DNA of 64,000 bases, from assembly GCA_017308595.1 (NCBI GenBank), contig JAFKER010000010.1, forward strand, positions 1-64,000, given 5' to 3'. This stretch comes from Afipia sp. GTDB taxonomy: Bacteria; Pseudomonadota; Alphaproteobacteria; Rhizobiales; Xanthobacteraceae. Of the stretch, positions 1 through 7,688 are shown one piece after another. The position numbers were made by a program, and so were the translations under genes. Within the stretch, counting starts at the first letter, position 1. Each line of letters opens with the position of its first letter. A model generated the notes under the pieces. The model saw only the letters and a program-made list of their open reading frames with translations, ran no database searches and had not been told where the DNA came from.

Positions 1-1200
1 CTGCGCAGGCTGAACTCGCTGATCATGCGCTGCGCGGATGCCAATCAGGTCCCTGCAGGCGGCGCGCTTGCGGTGGACCGCGACGGCTTTTCGGCCGCGG
101 TGAGTGCCGCACTCGCCGCGCATCCGCGCATCGAGATCCAGCGTGAGGAGATCGCAGGGCTTCCGCCTGCCGACTGGCCGAATGTGGTCGTTGCGACCGG
201 GCCGCTGACCTCCCCTGCACTGGCAGACGCGATCCGCCAGCTATCCGGCGAAGATTCCCTCGCCTTCTTTGACGCCATTGCGCCCATCGTCCATCGCGAC
301 TCCATCAACATGGACGTGGCGTGGTTTCAGTCGCGCTATGACAAAGTCGGCCCCGGCGGCAACGGCGCGGACTATCTCAACTGTCCGATGACGCGCGAAC
401 AATACGAAGCTTTCGTCGATGCGTTGCTTGCAGGTGAAAAAACCGACTTCAAGGAATGGGAAACCAACACACCCTATTTCGACGGCTGTTTGCCGATCGA
501 GGTGATGGCCGCGCGCGGCCGCGAGACACTCCGTCACGGGCCGATGAAGCCGGTCGGACTGACCAACCCGCGCGATCCAACCGTGAAGCCCTACGCCATT
601 GTGCAACTACGCCAGGACAACAAGCTGGGCACGCTCTACAACATCGTGGGTTTCCAGACCAAGTTGAAGTACAGCGCGCAGACCGACGTGCTGCGCATGA
701 TCCCCGGCCTTGAGAAAGCGGAGTTCGCGCGCCTCGGCGGCCTGCATCGCAACACGTTCCTCAACTCGCCAAAGCTGCTCGATCAGCAGTTGCGCCTGAA
801 GGCGCAGCCGCGCCTGCGCTTCGCCGGGCAGATGACCGGATGTGAAGGCTACGTGGAATCCGCAGGCATTGGTCTGCTCGCCGGACTGTTCGCGGCAGCG
901 GACGCAAAACAAAGCACCATCTCATCGCCCCCGCCGACAACCGCGCTTGGTGCATTGCTCGGCCACATCACCGGCGGACACATTGAAACCATCGATGCCG
1001 GGCCGCGCTCATTCCAGCCGATGAATATCAATTTCGGACTGTTTCCACCGCTCACCTCCCCGCCGACCAAAAAACCGGATGGCACGCGGCTGCGTGGCAA
1101 CGAAAAGACCGTCGCCAAGAAACAGGCCATCAGCGCGCGGGCATTGTCCGATATCGATCGATGGATCGCGGACACATTGCGCGTGTCAGACGCGGCGTAA
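1..1200 (+). CDS. trmFO: tRNA (uracil-5-)-methyltransferase TrmFO, 5'-truncated by the window edge
   Basis: Folate- and FAD-dependent enzyme that makes ribothymidine at position 54 of tRNA in the cytoplasm. The reading frame is open from base 1 ([20 protein letters not shown]) and runs 399 codons to a TAA at 1198-1200, so the true start and the N-terminal FAD-binding Rossmann motif lie upstream of the window. Family hallmarks are the [12 protein letters not shown] segment, [20 protein letters not shown] and the C-terminal [10 protein letters not shown]. The family is usually about 450-480 residues, so some 70-80 are missing. It converges on the small minus-strand ORF and the NDUFAF6-like gene downstream. 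Family assignment is firm. Confidence 0.96.
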   Translation: MRRLNSLIMRCADANQVPAGGALAVDRDGFSAAVSAALAAHPRIEIQREEIAGLPPADWPNVVVATGPLTSPALADAIRQLSGEDSLAFFDAIAPIVHRDSINMDVAWFQSRYDKVGPGGNGADYLNCPMTREQYEAFVDALLAGEKTDFKEWETNTPYFDGCLPIEVMAARGRETLRHGPMKPVGLTNPRDPTVKPYAIVQLRQDNKLGTLYNIVGFQTKLKYSAQTDVLRMIPGLEKAEFARLGGLHRNTFLNSPKLLDQQLRLKAQPRLRFAGQMTGCEGYVESAGIGLLAGLFAAADAKQSTISSPPPTTALGALLGHITGGHIETIDAGPRSFQPMNINFGLFPPLTSPPTKKPDGTRLRGNEKTVAKKQAISARALSDIDRWIADTLRVSDAA

Positions 1201-1535
1201 CCATCCGGCGAATGATCCACGAACACAATTGTCGTTGCGAACGAGGCGAAGCAATCCACTCTTCTAGTTGCGTCCAGAAAGGATGGATTGCTTCGTCGCC
1301 ATCGCTCCTCGCCATGACATCGACAGGCAATGCTTCGCGCAACGGCAAAACGGCGACAAAATTTTCCGCAAAAGGCGAAGTGATGACTGAATTACGCCGC
1401 GCAGATGGATTAGGATTCAGGCCGGCCCGAGGGCTAGAATTAATTTGACTCGCCTTGCCTGAATGCCGCTTCACGCCTTGCTCGGTGTTGCGCGGAGCGC
1501 TGGATGCAAAAATAACGCTCGCCTCCGCAGCACCG
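1201..1535. other. Intergenic region of 335 bp holding a dispersed repeat
   Basis: There is no convincing gene between the trmFO stop and the end of the small minus-strand ORF. The left part (1231-1319) is an imperfect palindrome of the chromosomal repeat family also seen at 51895-51980. The remainder, 1320-1535, shows no motif I can name. ORFs crossing it have no conserved features and change frame through the repeat. Confidence 0.6.
1231..1319. repeat. Dispersed palindromic repeat, family A, copy 1
   Basis: The left arm reads GTCGTTGCGAACGAGGCGAA followed by GCAATCCA. The right arm reads GGATTGCTTCGTCGCC and ends GCCATGACA. The outer arms are inverted and imperfect. The same arms occur at 51895-51980, where the match to a CGTCATTGCGAGCGAAGCGA type consensus is cleaner. 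It lies between the ends of convergent genes. Confidence 0.75.
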
Positions 1536-1715
1536 TCAGTCCGCCGACTTCAAATTCTCGAAGATCCGGTTTCTGTCCGGCTTGGCCGGCCTGACATTTT
1601 CAACCCGGACCGCCAGCGCGAGAATTCCGAGAGTCATGAAGACGATCAGCGCTGTCGCCATCCAGTGAAGCTTGCCACCCCGTTCGTCTTGTCGGTCGTT
1701 ATCCGATGCGGCCAT
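1536..1715 (-). CDS. Small single-pass membrane protein, 59 residues, unknown function
   Basis: An ATG at 1715 is preceded by a good Shine-Dalgarno (GAGG seven bases before the ATG) and runs 59 codons to a TGA at 1536-1538. The product has a charged hydrophilic N-terminus (MAASDNDRQDERGGK), one hydrophobic segment at about residues 18-36 (HWMATALIVFMTLGILALAV) and a basic tail ending in NRIFENLKSAD. I do not recognise a family. The RBS, a clean transmembrane segment and placement just after the NDUFAF6-like gene in the same direction (stop at 1831) support a real gene. It may be the last gene of that operon, separated from it by the hairpin at 1800-1824. Confidence 0.6.
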   Translation of the reverse strand: MAASDNDRQDERGGKLHWMATALIVFMTLGILALAVRVENVRPAKPDRNRIFENLKSAD

Positions 1716-1799
1716 GTCATCACCTCGAAATTCGATACGTCGAATTTCAGGAATGTCTGACAGACCTCACGGCCTCTCACCATTTGGGAGTTACGTTGG

Positions 1800-1824
1800 C
1801 AGCCTTCTGAAAAACCGAAGGCTG
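1800..1824 (-). terminator. Perfect 8-bp stem-loop after the NDUFAF6-like gene
   Basis: CAGCCTTC and GAAGGCTG form a perfect 8-bp stem around a nine-base A-rich loop, seven bases past the stop of the minus-strand gene at 1831. On the minus strand no T-run follows the stem, so this could be a weak terminator or an mRNA 3' stabiliser. Confidence 0.45.
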
Positions 1825-1830
1825 AATTGC

Positions 1831-2694
1831 TTAGGCCTTGAACGGCGTCGCGCTCGCCGCACGCCATGTGGCCCAAAGGATACCCAACCGCGATAGCGAC
1901 GGCGGTGCAAACGGCTCGGATGTCTCAAGCCGTGTCAGGACTTTCCCGATCACCACAAGCGGCAGGAACGCGGGGCTCGCGGCAGACGGAGCATTTTCGA
2001 GCAAGGCCAGCGCCTGCTCCAGTTGCGAACTTGCCTCCCGGCGCAAATGTGCGAGTACATCCTTGAGCGAAGCATTCCCCTGCGAAAGGAACACCTCTTC
2101 AGCGATCACGCCCTGAAGGCTCATCAGATCGCCCGGCAAATATAACTGTCGCCGCGCAGCGTGACGCGGCAGCGCCAGCATGACGTCGGTCAATCCCTCC
2201 GCAATGCCGGCGTGGTCAGCGACACGCGCGACATCAGACGAACTTGCGCCGAGCACCTTCGCACGCAACGCGTACATCGCTGCCGACGTATCGCGGCAAT
2301 GGGCCTCCAACGCAGCCATGTCGGGCATTGGATCGTCATAAACATCGAAAACGTGCGCATCAATCAGGCGTACAAATGTCTCGACCGGCAGATCATAACG
2401 CGTGATGGCCAGCAGCAATTCCGCCGCGACAGGGTTGGCCTCGGCTTCGCCACGAGAGCCCTGCCCCTCGCCCGTTAAAACATCGCGCCACCACTGCAGC
2501 CGGATCTCACCCGGCAGCGGCTGGCTGACATGATCGCGAACATAGGAGACTTCGGCGTTGAAGGCCGCGAGCGCGATCCATGCGCGCCGTACGTCAGGCA
2601 CCACGAACAGGCTCGCCGCATAGGTCCGGAAATCCCGCGCCCGGACGAGATCCGTACAGAATGCAGCATCGGCACGGTCTGTCCCGCTGCTCAT
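1831..2694 (-). CDS. Squalene/phytoene synthase-family protein, NDUFAF6-like
   Basis: 287 residues of the trans-isoprenyl diphosphate synthase fold. The segment AAFNAEVSYVRDHVSQPLPG followed by EIRLQWWRDVL matches the arrangement in the NDUFAF6 branch (mitochondrial complex I assembly) better than true squalene or phytoene synthases. The first aspartate-rich substrate motif is not a clean DxxxD. A second Asp-rich region (FDVYDDPMPDMAAL, about residues 116-129) is present. The ATG at 2694 overlaps the stop of the upstream Mth938-like gene as ATGA, so translation is probably coupled. No carotenoid or hopanoid gene lies nearby. I infer an assembly or accessory role rather than isoprenoid synthesis; enzymatic activity cannot be excluded. 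Confidence 0.8.
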   Translation of the reverse strand: MSSGTDRADAAFCTDLVRARDFRTYAASLFVVPDVRRAWIALAAFNAEVSYVRDHVSQPLPGEIRLQWWRDVLTGEGQGSRGEAEANPVAAELLLAITRYDLPVETFVRLIDAHVFDVYDDPMPDMAALEAHCRDTSAAMYALRAKVLGASSSDVARVADHAGIAEGLTDVMLALPRHAARRQLYLPGDLMSLQGVIAEEVFLSQGNASLKDVLAHLRREASSQLEQALALLENAPSAASPAFLPLVVIGKVLTRLETSEPFAPPSLSRLGILWATWRAASATPFKA

Positions 2695-3101
2695 GGCACG
2701 GCGATCAACGCGGCGGCCACCCGGCGGCGCTCGCCCATCATGACATTGTAGGTGCGGATCGCAGGCCCTGTCTGCATGGTATCGAGTGTCACATGCATCT
2801 GGCGGAGCGCATTGCGCAGCGGCGCGGGCGCGATCCAGACTTCGCTTCCCGTCCCGATCAGAAGCGTATCGATTTCATTGGCATGCTCGAACACCCGCGC
2901 CAGCGAAGTGCGGTCGATCTGCTTTGGATCGGTGATCGGCCAGGCCCAGATCGCATTCGGCAGGCACAGCAGCGAGCCGCGATGCGACATGTCGGCGAAC
3001 CGGAAACCGCCGTGCCCGTAGGCTTCGATCGGCGCGGACCTCGGAAGGTGCAGACCTTCCTGCGAGCCGCTGGTAACCGTTTTCCGAAGTTCGTGGTCCA
3101 T
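2691..3101 (-). CDS. Mth938-like domain protein (DUF498, NDUFAF3 family)
   Basis: 136 residues. The core AYGHGGFRFADMSHRGSLLC, followed by lengths ending in TLLIGTG and the C-terminal IRTYNVMMGERRRVAAALIA, is typical of the Mth938-like fold. That fold includes human NDUFAF3, an assembly factor of respiratory complex I. The gene lies directly downstream of secF-secD-yajC in the transcribed direction, after a 281-bp gap holding a repeat, and overlaps the NDUFAF6-like gene by four bases (ATGA). A bacterial role in complex I biogenesis is inferred from homology and this pairing; no nuo gene is in the window. Confidence 0.85.
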   Translation of the reverse strand: MDHELRKTVTSGSQEGLHLPRSAPIEAYGHGGFRFADMSHRGSLLCLPNAIWAWPITDPKQIDRTSLARVFEHANEIDTLLIGTGSEVWIAPAPLRNALRQMHVTLDTMQTGPAIRTYNVMMGERRRVAAALIAVP

Positions 3102-3237
3102 CTCAGCACCGCCTGTCAGAAGATGGCTCTGCCTTCGTCATTGCGAAACGCCGGGTCGGCATCAAAGGCGCGTTTACCGCGTCTTCGACGCGCCATGGCG
3201 CGGCCCCATGAAAAAAATCCGCGAAGCAGTTCATTCC

Positions 3238-3350
3238 TCGTCATTCCGGACAACGCGCTTGGCGCGTTGATCCGGAATCTGGAGATGTTCTGTACGAGAT
3301 TCCGGGTTCGCTCGCTCCACTCGCGCCCCGGAATGACCGTCGCGATGGGC
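3238..3350. repeat. Dispersed palindromic repeat, family B, copy 1
   Basis: Starts TCGTCATTCCGGACAACGCG and ends CGCGCCCCGGAATGACC, so the outer arms are inverted. Internal smaller palindromes include ACAACGCGCTTGGCGCGTTG. The same family occurs at 12763-12876. It fills the gap between secF and the Mth938-like gene. ORFs over it are artefacts of the repeat. Confidence 0.75.
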
Positions 3351-3382
3351 TGCGTCGTCGCAACGGCTCCTCGCAATAACGG

Positions 3383-4387
3383 TTACGGCTTCGACGGCTT
3401 GTTGTCCTCGCCGCCCCGGTTTTCGCCGACTCCGAGATAGATCAGGATCGGCGCTGCGATGAAGATCGAGGTGTAAGTGCCGACCAGCACCACGCCGAAG
3501 GTCATCGTCGCCGCGAACGAATGGATCGCCTTGCCGCCGAACAGCAGCAGCGCGAGCAAGGCCAGCGTCACCGTGACGTGGGTGATGATGGAGCGCGACA
3601 GCGTCGAATTGATCGAGTGGTTGAGCAGATCGGTCATCGGCATCTTCTTGTACCGCCGCAGCATTTCGCGGATACGGTCATAGATGACGACGGTATCGTT
3701 CAGCGAATAGCCGAGAATGGTCAGCAGCGCCGCGATGCTGGTGAGATCGAAGTCGATCTGCGCGATGGACATGAAGCCGATGGTCAGCACGATGTCGTGG
3801 ATGTTGGCGATCATCGCACCGAGGGCAAACTGCCACTCGAAACGGAACCACAGATAGACCAGGATGCCGAGAATGGCGACGATGAGACCGACAACGCCGT
3901 AGGCGAGCAGTTCGCTCGACACGCGCGGGCCGACAACTTCGACGCGGCGATATTCAACGCTGTCCCCGAGCGCCTGACGAACCTTCTGCACCGCCGCCTG
4001 CTGCGCCTGATCGCCGCCGGGCTGCTCGGCGATGCGGATCAGAACCTCAGAGGGGCCGCCGAACTGCTGAAGCTGAATGTCGCCGAGATTCAGGCCGTCA
4101 AGCTGCGTGCGAAGCTGCGCAATGTTCGCCGGTCCCGACTTGGTCTGGATTTCCAGCAACGTGCCGCCCTTGAAGTCGATGCCGAAATTCAGGCCATGCG
4201 TGAAATACAGGGTGATGGCGACGATGGTGAGCACCGCCGAGATCGGAAAACTGATCCGGCGAAACTGCATGAAATCGAACTTCGTCTCGTCGGGGACGAG
4301 GCGAAGGGCGGGAATGACGCCATAGATGCTGAGCACCGTCAGAACGACGATGAAGACGGCAAGAGCGATGATGATGGTGTGAGTCAC
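3383..4387 (-). CDS. secF: Protein translocase subunit SecF
   Basis: 334-residue inner-membrane RND-type protein that works with SecD and YajC to pull preproteins through SecYEG using the proton gradient. It starts at GTG (4387) with an AGGG six to seven bases upstream, 14 bases after secD. It carries an extra N-terminal hydrophobic helix (TIIIALAVFIVVLTVLSIYG) before the SecF core FDFMQFRR. Family signatures include HGLNFGIDFKGGTLLEIQ, the periplasmic P4 domain, and the transmembrane block from about residue 165 with GYSLNDTVVIYDRIRE. It is last of the yajC-secD-secF operon. Confidence 0.96.
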   Translation of the reverse strand: MTHTIIIALAVFIVVLTVLSIYGVIPALRLVPDETKFDFMQFRRISFPISAVLTIVAITLYFTHGLNFGIDFKGGTLLEIQTKSGPANIAQLRTQLDGLNLGDIQLQQFGGPSEVLIRIAEQPGGDQAQQAAVQKVRQALGDSVEYRRVEVVGPRVSSELLAYGVVGLIVAILGILVYLWFRFEWQFALGAMIANIHDIVLTIGFMSIAQIDFDLTSIAALLTILGYSLNDTVVIYDRIREMLRRYKKMPMTDLLNHSINSTLSRSIITHVTVTLALLALLLFGGKAIHSFAATMTFGVVLVGTYTSIFIAAPILIYLGVGENRGGEDNKPSKP

Positions 4388-4401
4388 GTCTTACCCTATT
4401 C

Positions 4402-6000
4402 TCAAATCGGCACGGTCTTGGGCCGCTTCCACGCCACCCACATCGCAACGATCAGCCGGGTCACGGTGAAGGCCGTGAAAACCGTGGTGACAATGCCGAT
4501 GCCGAGCGTCACGGCAAAGCCGCGCACCGGTCCGGTGCCGATGTAGAACAGCACCGCCGCCGCAATGAAGGTGGTGATGTTGGAATCCAGAATGGTCGCC
4601 AGCGCGCGGGTGAATCCGGCGTCGATGGCCGAGATCGCGGTACGGCCCGCGCGCAGTTCCTCGCGGATACGCTCATAGATCAGCACGTTGGAGTCGACCG
4701 CGATGCCAACCGTCAGAACGATGCCGGCAATACCCGGCAGCGTCAGTGTGGCGTTGAGCAACGACAGGATGCCAAAAATCATCGCCACGTTGATGGCAAC
4801 AGCGACGTTGGCGAAGAATCCGAACAGCCGGTAGGTCAGCAGCATGAACACGATGACCAGCACTGAGCCGACATAGGAGGCCAATTCGCCTGCCGCGATC
4901 GAGTCCTGTCCAAGTCCCGGACCAACGGTGCGCTCTTCGATGATGGTCAGCGGCGCGGGCAATGCGCCCGCGCGCAGCAGGATCGCGAGATCGTTGGCGC
5001 CCTGCACGGTGAAGCTGCCGGAAATCTGGCCCGAGCCGCCGGTGATCGGTTCGCGAATGACGGGGGCCGAAATCACTTCATTGTCGAGCACGATGGCGAA
5101 CGGCTGGCCGACATTCTCAAGCGTCGCGGTGGCGAACTTGCGCGCACCGGACGTATTGAAACGGAACGAGACGATCGGCTCGCCGGTGCGCTGGTCGAAA
5201 CCGGGCTGCGCGTCGGTCAGATCACCGCCCGACACCAGCACCTGCTTCTTGATGACGTAAGGCACCTTCGGCGACGACGCGCTCATCAGCAATTCGGAAT
5301 CGGGAGGCAACCGTCCCTGCTGCGCCTGATCCGGCGAAATGGTCGAATCGACCATGCGGAAATCAAGCTTCGCGGTCTTGCCGAGCAGTTCCTTGAGGCG
5401 GGTCGGGTCCTGCAGGCCCGGCACCTGAACGAGAATGCGGTCGACGCCCTGCCGCTGGATCAGCGGTTCGACGGTGCCGAGCTCGTTGATGCGGCGTTCG
5501 ACAATCTGGATCGACTGTTCGACCGACTGACGCACGCGTTCGGTGATCGCGGCCGGAGGCACGGTGAGGCGGATCAGGCCGCCGCCGGCGTCGCTGACTT
5601 CGACGCTGCGCTGGCCGCTGGAGCCGAGAAGCCCGCCGAGCGGCTGGGACAGTTCACGCAGTTTGGAGAGCGCGTTCGTGAGATCGGTGTCCTTGACGCG
5701 GACTTCGACGGTTTCGCCGCGCACAGCGAGACCGGTATAGCCGATCTTGGCGTCGCGCAGCGTGCGGCGCACGTCGTCGCGGACCTGATCGAGCTTGTCC
5801 TTCTTCACCGAGTTGGAATCGACTTCGAGCAGGATGTGCGAACCACCCTGCAGGTCGAGGCCAAGCACGACATGACGCTGGGCCCATTTCGGCCAGGTCT
5901 TGACCACATGATCGGGGAAGAAGTTCGGAACCGCGAACAGGCAAACGATCAAGGCGGTCAGAATGACCGCCAGCGCCTTCCACCGCGTGAAATACAGCAT
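4402..6000 (-). CDS. secD: Protein translocase subunit SecD
   Basis: 532 residues with one N-terminal membrane helix, a large periplasmic P1 region and a C-terminal five-helix block. Signatures are GLDLQGGSHILLEVD (about residue 47 on), the RGVDRILVQVPGLQDPTRLK stretch, and GIAGIVLTVGIAVDSNVLIY in TM4, which carries the conserved Asp of the proton path. It assists late stages of Sec export from the periplasmic side. It lies between yajC (43 bases upstream) and secF (14 bases downstream). Confidence 0.97.
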   Translation of the reverse strand: MLYFTRWKALAVILTALIVCLFAVPNFFPDHVVKTWPKWAQRHVVLGLDLQGGSHILLEVDSNSVKKDKLDQVRDDVRRTLRDAKIGYTGLAVRGETVEVRVKDTDLTNALSKLRELSQPLGGLLGSSGQRSVEVSDAGGGLIRLTVPPAAITERVRQSVEQSIQIVERRINELGTVEPLIQRQGVDRILVQVPGLQDPTRLKELLGKTAKLDFRMVDSTISPDQAQQGRLPPDSELLMSASSPKVPYVIKKQVLVSGGDLTDAQPGFDQRTGEPIVSFRFNTSGARKFATATLENVGQPFAIVLDNEVISAPVIREPITGGSGQISGSFTVQGANDLAILLRAGALPAPLTIIEERTVGPGLGQDSIAAGELASYVGSVLVIVFMLLTYRLFGFFANVAVAINVAMIFGILSLLNATLTLPGIAGIVLTVGIAVDSNVLIYERIREELRAGRTAISAIDAGFTRALATILDSNITTFIAAAVLFYIGTGPVRGFAVTLGIGIVTTVFTAFTVTRLIVAMWVAWKRPKTVPI

Positions 6001-6043
6001 AAAAGTGACCCGTCAGATTGATAAAGCCGCAGCGATGGGAGCG

Positions 6044-6397
6044 TCAGCTCGCGGCGGTTTCTTCCTTGGAGTCCTTGGCAGGCTCGCCCTTGGTGCGCAC
6101 GCCCGAGATCATCCCCCGCATCTGACGGATGCGGACGCCATCGGCGATTTCCACTTCGATCTGGTCGTCATCCACGACCTTGGTCACCTTGCCCACCAGA
6201 CCGCCGTTAGTGACGACAGTGTCGCCGCGGCGGATGTTCTTCACCAGTTCCTGATGGTCCTTCAGCTTCTTCTGCTGCGGCTTGAGGATCAGGAAGTACA
6301 TGATGACGAAGATCAGCGCGAACGGCAGCAGCGACATCAGCATGCTGTTGGTGTCGCCGGCGCCGGCAGCTTGAGCAAAGGCGGGAGTAATGAACAT
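6044..6397 (-). CDS. yajC: Preprotein translocase accessory subunit YajC
   Basis: 117 residues with one N-terminal membrane helix (SMLMSLLPFALIFVIMYFLI), followed by the family block KPQQKKLKDHQELVKNIRRG and GDTVVTNGGLVGKVTKV. It is a partner of SecDF in the inner membrane and first gene of the yajC-secD-secF operon. It is divergent from the DUF815 ATPase gene. The promoter probably lies in 6398-6593. Confidence 0.95.
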   Translation of the reverse strand: MFITPAFAQAAGAGDTNSMLMSLLPFALIFVIMYFLILKPQQKKLKDHQELVKNIRRGDTVVTNGGLVGKVTKVVDDDQIEVEIADGVRIRQMRGMISGVRTKGEPAKDSKEETAAS

Positions 6398-6593
6398 TCG
6401 AAAGTCCTCGGGAAGGCGCCGCCTTGAGGGCGAAACGCGTAAGATAGAGGGCCGTTTTGGCCGAATTTGCGCGGACTATAACGGTCAGCGGCCCAATTGC
6501 AACGGCACCGGGTAAGGCGATTTTGCCATGCATCTGCGGCAGTTGCAGGCGCCCGCCAGCCTCGCTAAGGGTGCCGCCGCAAGGGGGCCAATC

Positions 6594-7565
6594 ATGTCGA
6601 AAAAGACCCGGAAAACAACTAAACAAACCGCAACAAAGACGGCTGCCCGCAAGGCCGCCCCGGCCGCGACAAAACGCCCTGCGGCGGCAACGGACGGCGC
6701 AACCGTGGCCCGGATCGCCCTCGCCCTCGAGAGCATTGCCGCCAGCCTGAACAAATCGGCGGCCGGTCCGTCCGGGGCTGATTCCCTCAAAAAGGCCGAC
6801 GCCTTTGTCTGGCACCCCAATGGCCATCTGGTGCCGGTTCCCAGGGTCAGCCGGGTCGATATGGGCCTGCTCCGGGGCATCGACCGGATGCGTGACATTC
6901 TGATCGAGAACACCGAGCGCTTCGCCACCGGCCTGCCCGCCAACAACGCCCTGCTCTGGGGTGCGCGCGGCATGGGCAAATCGTCGCTGGTCAAGGCCGC
7001 GCATGCCACCGTGAACGCGATGCCGGAGGTGAATGGCCGGCTCAAGCTGATCGAAATTCACCGCGAGGACATCGAGAGCCTGCCGCTGCTGATGGGGTTG
7101 CTGCGCGAGTCCGGATTTCATTTCATCGTGTTCTGCGACGACCTGTCGTTCGACGGCAACGATGCGTCCTACAAGTCGCTCAAGGCTGTCCTCGAAGGCG
7201 GCATCGAGGGCCGCCCCGAGAACGTCATCCTCTACGCCACCTCGAACCGCCGCCACCTGCTCTCGCGCGACATGATCGAGAACGAACGCTCGACCGCGAT
7301 CAACCCCAGCGAAGCCGTTGAAGAAAAGGTCTCGCTGTCGGATCGCTTCGGCCTGTGGCTCGGCTTTCACAAGTGCAGCCAGGACGAGTATCTTGAGATG
7401 GTACGCGGCTACTGCAAGCACTTTGGCGTCAAGATCGACGACGATCAGCTCACCCGCGAAGCGCTGGAATGGTCCACCACCCGCGGATCGCGCTCCGGCC
7501 GCGTGGCCTGGCAATTTACGCAGGAAATCGCGGGTCGGATGGGCGTGAAGCTGGCTGCGAAATAG
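6594..7565 (+). CDS. DUF815-family AAA-type ATPase
   Basis: 323 residues. I place the start at the ATG at 6594, which has AAGGGGG six bases upstream; an upstream in-frame ATG at 6528 lacks an RBS and adds 22 unlike residues. The first 40 residues are Lys/Ala-rich and probably disordered. The Walker A motif GARGMGKSS lies at residues 123-131 and the Walker B motif IVFCDDLSF at about 178-186. An ATSNRRHLLSRD sensor-like segment and SDRFGLWLGFHKCSQDEYL follow. The family is widespread in alphaproteobacteria, with no settled function I can name. It stands alone between divergent yajC and a downstream L,D-transpeptidase. Confidence 0.9.
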   Translation: MSKKTRKTTKQTATKTAARKAAPAATKRPAAATDGATVARIALALESIAASLNKSAAGPSGADSLKKADAFVWHPNGHLVPVPRVSRVDMGLLRGIDRMRDILIENTERFATGLPANNALLWGARGMGKSSLVKAAHATVNAMPEVNGRLKLIEIHREDIESLPLLMGLLRESGFHFIVFCDDLSFDGNDASYKSLKAVLEGGIEGRPENVILYATSNRRHLLSRDMIENERSTAINPSEAVEEKVSLSDRFGLWLGFHKCSQDEYLEMVRGYCKHFGVKIDDDQLTREALEWSTTRGSRSGRVAWQFTQEIAGRMGVKLAAK

Positions 7566-7688
7566 GAAATACGACGCCGAACCGCGATACCGGCTCCGGC
7601 GCGCCGTTTTGCGGACATGCTTGTTCAGCACGAGTCGGATATGGAAGACTTGTCACGGTAGCGGACACGCGCTGCAACGGGGAGCGGA

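Noticed and set aside
3116-3376. ORF between secF and the Mth938-like gene
   Set aside because: It lies within the family B repeat and has no conserved features.
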